Source of the DNA: CAVSWN01 sp046728115
Lineage (GTDB): Bacteria > Acidobacteriota > Vicinamibacteria > Vicinamibacterales > CAVVIG01
Direction of reading: 5' to 3'
Length of the DNA: 6,932 bases
Assembly (NCBI GenBank): GCA_046728115.1
Contig: JBKPDW010000352.1
Location: 1 to 6,932 of the forward strand
Position numbers and translations under genes: made by a program. Shown here in pieces: positions 6,143 to 6,932 of the stretch (position 1 is the stretch's first letter; every line of letters starts with the position of its first letter). The notes under the pieces were generated by a model that searched no databases, was not told the origin of the DNA, and saw only the letters and a list, made by a program, of their open reading frames with translations.

Positions 6143-6916
6143 GTGCAGGCCGGTGGCGACGAGCCTGAGAAGCGTGGCGACGCCACGATCGGCCTTTTCT
6201 GCCGTCTATCAGAGGCTAGCGAGGAAACCGTGCTGGCGACCGATGTCACGCTTCAGGCGCGGAAGGAGCAGCTGCATCCGCAGGCACCGGCTCATGCCGG
6301 CCGTCGACGAAGAATGTGGTGGCGAGATGATCTCAAGAGATGGGTGGAGTGTCCGCTGGCTGCGATCGCGCTGTTAGCGCTTTCTCCGCTTCTGGCAGCG
6401 ATCGCCATCGGCATCAAGTGCACGACGGGCGGACCGGTCATCTATCGCCGGCGGGTGGCAGGGCGTCGCGGCGAATTCGACGCCTTCAAGTTCCGGACGA
6501 TGGTCCAGGGTGCCGAACGCATTCTCGAGCGTGACGAACGATTGCGTGAAGCCTTTACAGTGAACTGGAAACTGTTCGCCGATCCAAGGGTCACGAAGAT
6601 CGGCCGCATCCTGCGCAAGTACAGCCTCGACGAATTACCGCAACTGTTCAACGTCGTTCGTGGCGAGATGGCCTTGATTGGACCGCGAATCGTGTCGCCC
6701 GGAGAACTCGACCGATATGGCGAGCTTGGATCGACTCTCCTGTCGGTTCGCCCAGGAATGACCGGACTATGGCAAGTGTCGGGACGACAAACGGTCTCAT
6801 ACGAACGACGGATCGAGCTCGACATGTTCTATATCGGGCATTGCAGCCTTGCGTTCGACATTTCAATTCTCTTGCGGACCGTTCCCGTCGTGCTGCGGGC
6901 AGAAGGCGCCTACTAG
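6143..6916 (+). CDS. Polyprenyl-phosphate sugar phosphotransferase (monotopic PGT), ExoY-like
   Basis: The product (257 residues from GTG 6143) belongs to the bacterial sugar transferase family (Pfam PF02397), which moves a sugar phosphate from an NDP-sugar to undecaprenyl phosphate at the inner membrane, the first step of repeat-unit synthesis. After a polar N-terminus, residues 65-92 form the basic-hydrophobic re-entrant helix (KRW...SPLL). Then come GPVIYRRRV (97-105), FKFRTM (115-120), DPRVTKIGR (147-155), SLDELPQLFN with the catalytic Asp163-Glu164 pair (161-170), GEMALIGPRI (174-183), RPGMTGLWQVSGR (203-215) and the usual terminal GAY. It lacks the multi-helix N-terminal domain of WbaP/WcaJ types, so it is a short form. 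The start is uncertain: GTG 6230 has GAGG at 6221-6224 and would give 228 residues; ATG 6314 is also possible. The sugar substrate is unknown. Likely first gene of a plus-strand operon continuing out of the window. Confidence 0.9.
   Translation: MQAGGDEPEKRGDATIGLFCRLSEASEETVLATDVTLQARKEQLHPQAPAHAGRRRRMWWRDDLKRWVECPLAAIALLALSPLLAAIAIGIKCTTGGPVIYRRRVAGRRGEFDAFKFRTMVQGAERILERDERLREAFTVNWKLFADPRVTKIGRILRKYSLDELPQLFNVVRGEMALIGPRIVSPGELDRYGELGSTLLSVRPGMTGLWQVSGRQTVSYERRIELDMFYIGHCSLAFDISILLRTVPVVLRAEGAY
6221..6224 (+). promoter_or_regulatory. Possible Shine-Dalgarno for an internal GTG start at 6230
   Basis: GAGG five bases before GTG 6230 is a better ribosome site than anything before GTG 6143 (only AAAG at 6136-6139). 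If used, the first 29 residues of the sugar transferase as listed would be untranslated leader. The catalytic domain is unaffected by the choice. Confidence 0.4.
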
Positions 6917-6920
6917 GAGG
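6915..6920 (+). promoter_or_regulatory. Perfect Shine-Dalgarno AGGAGG for the next gene
   Basis: AGGAGG overlaps the TAG stop (6914-6916) of the sugar transferase and is six bases before ATG 6927. The ideal match and tight spacing show that another gene follows in the same operon. Confidence 0.75.
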
Positions 6921-6926
6921 ACGTCT

Positions 6927-6932
6927 ATGCAT
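6927..6932 (+). CDS. Start of a downstream gene, cut by the window edge
   Basis: Only ATG CAT (Met-His) is visible. The call rests on the consensus AGGAGG six bases upstream and on the 10-nt gap after the preceding stop codon. Its product cannot be guessed from the sequence; neighbours suggest a polysaccharide-biosynthesis gene. Confidence 0.6.

Overview
The window is GC-rich and densely coding, and looks like part of an exopolysaccharide or surface-glycan locus of a Gram-negative bacterium. The Gram-negative inference rests on a signal-peptide-bearing outer-membrane beta-barrel protein. The barrel gene, GDP-heptose enzymes, a fused epimerase/glycosyltransferase and a membrane sugar-phosphate transferase together resemble environmental Acidobacteriota-like genomes. 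That assignment is an impression from protein style only; there is no rRNA or other marker in the window.

Layout. (1) 1-852, plus strand: 3' end of a gene for a secreted-type, Ser/Thr/Asn-rich protein made of tandem ~98-residue Ig-like repeats. (2) 877-2805, plus strand, 24 nt downstream: a single 642-residue protein joining an NAD-dependent nucleotide-sugar epimerase to a GT2 glycosyltransferase. (3) 2806-2970: short convergent intergenic gap with no convincing terminator. (4) 5958 down to 2971, minus strand: three overlapping genes, in transcription order an HddC-like sugar-1-phosphate nucleotidyltransferase, an HddA-like GHMP sugar kinase (GTG start in a 4-nt GTGA overlap) and an EpsL/BBP2-type outer-membrane beta-barrel protein (14-nt overlap). 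(5) 5959-6142: divergent promoter region with a good sigma70-like promoter for the plus strand. (6) 6143-6916, plus strand: an ExoY-like monotopic phosphoglycosyl transferase. (7) 6927 to the edge: start codon of another plus-strand gene behind a perfect AGGAGG.

How the parts could work together (inference). The phosphoglycosyl transferase would start a repeat unit on undecaprenyl phosphate. The fusion protein would make an epimerised NDP-sugar and add a sugar from its GT2 half. HddA and HddC would supply two of the four steps to GDP-D-glycero-alpha-D-manno-heptose; GmhA and GmhB are not in the window. The beta-barrel would serve polymer export or surface assembly. The repeat protein is a candidate surface partner of the glycan. 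No tRNA, rRNA, CRISPR array or insertion sequence is seen. The most unusual items are the epimerase-GT2 fusion and the translational coupling of heptose-activation genes to an outer-membrane barrel gene.
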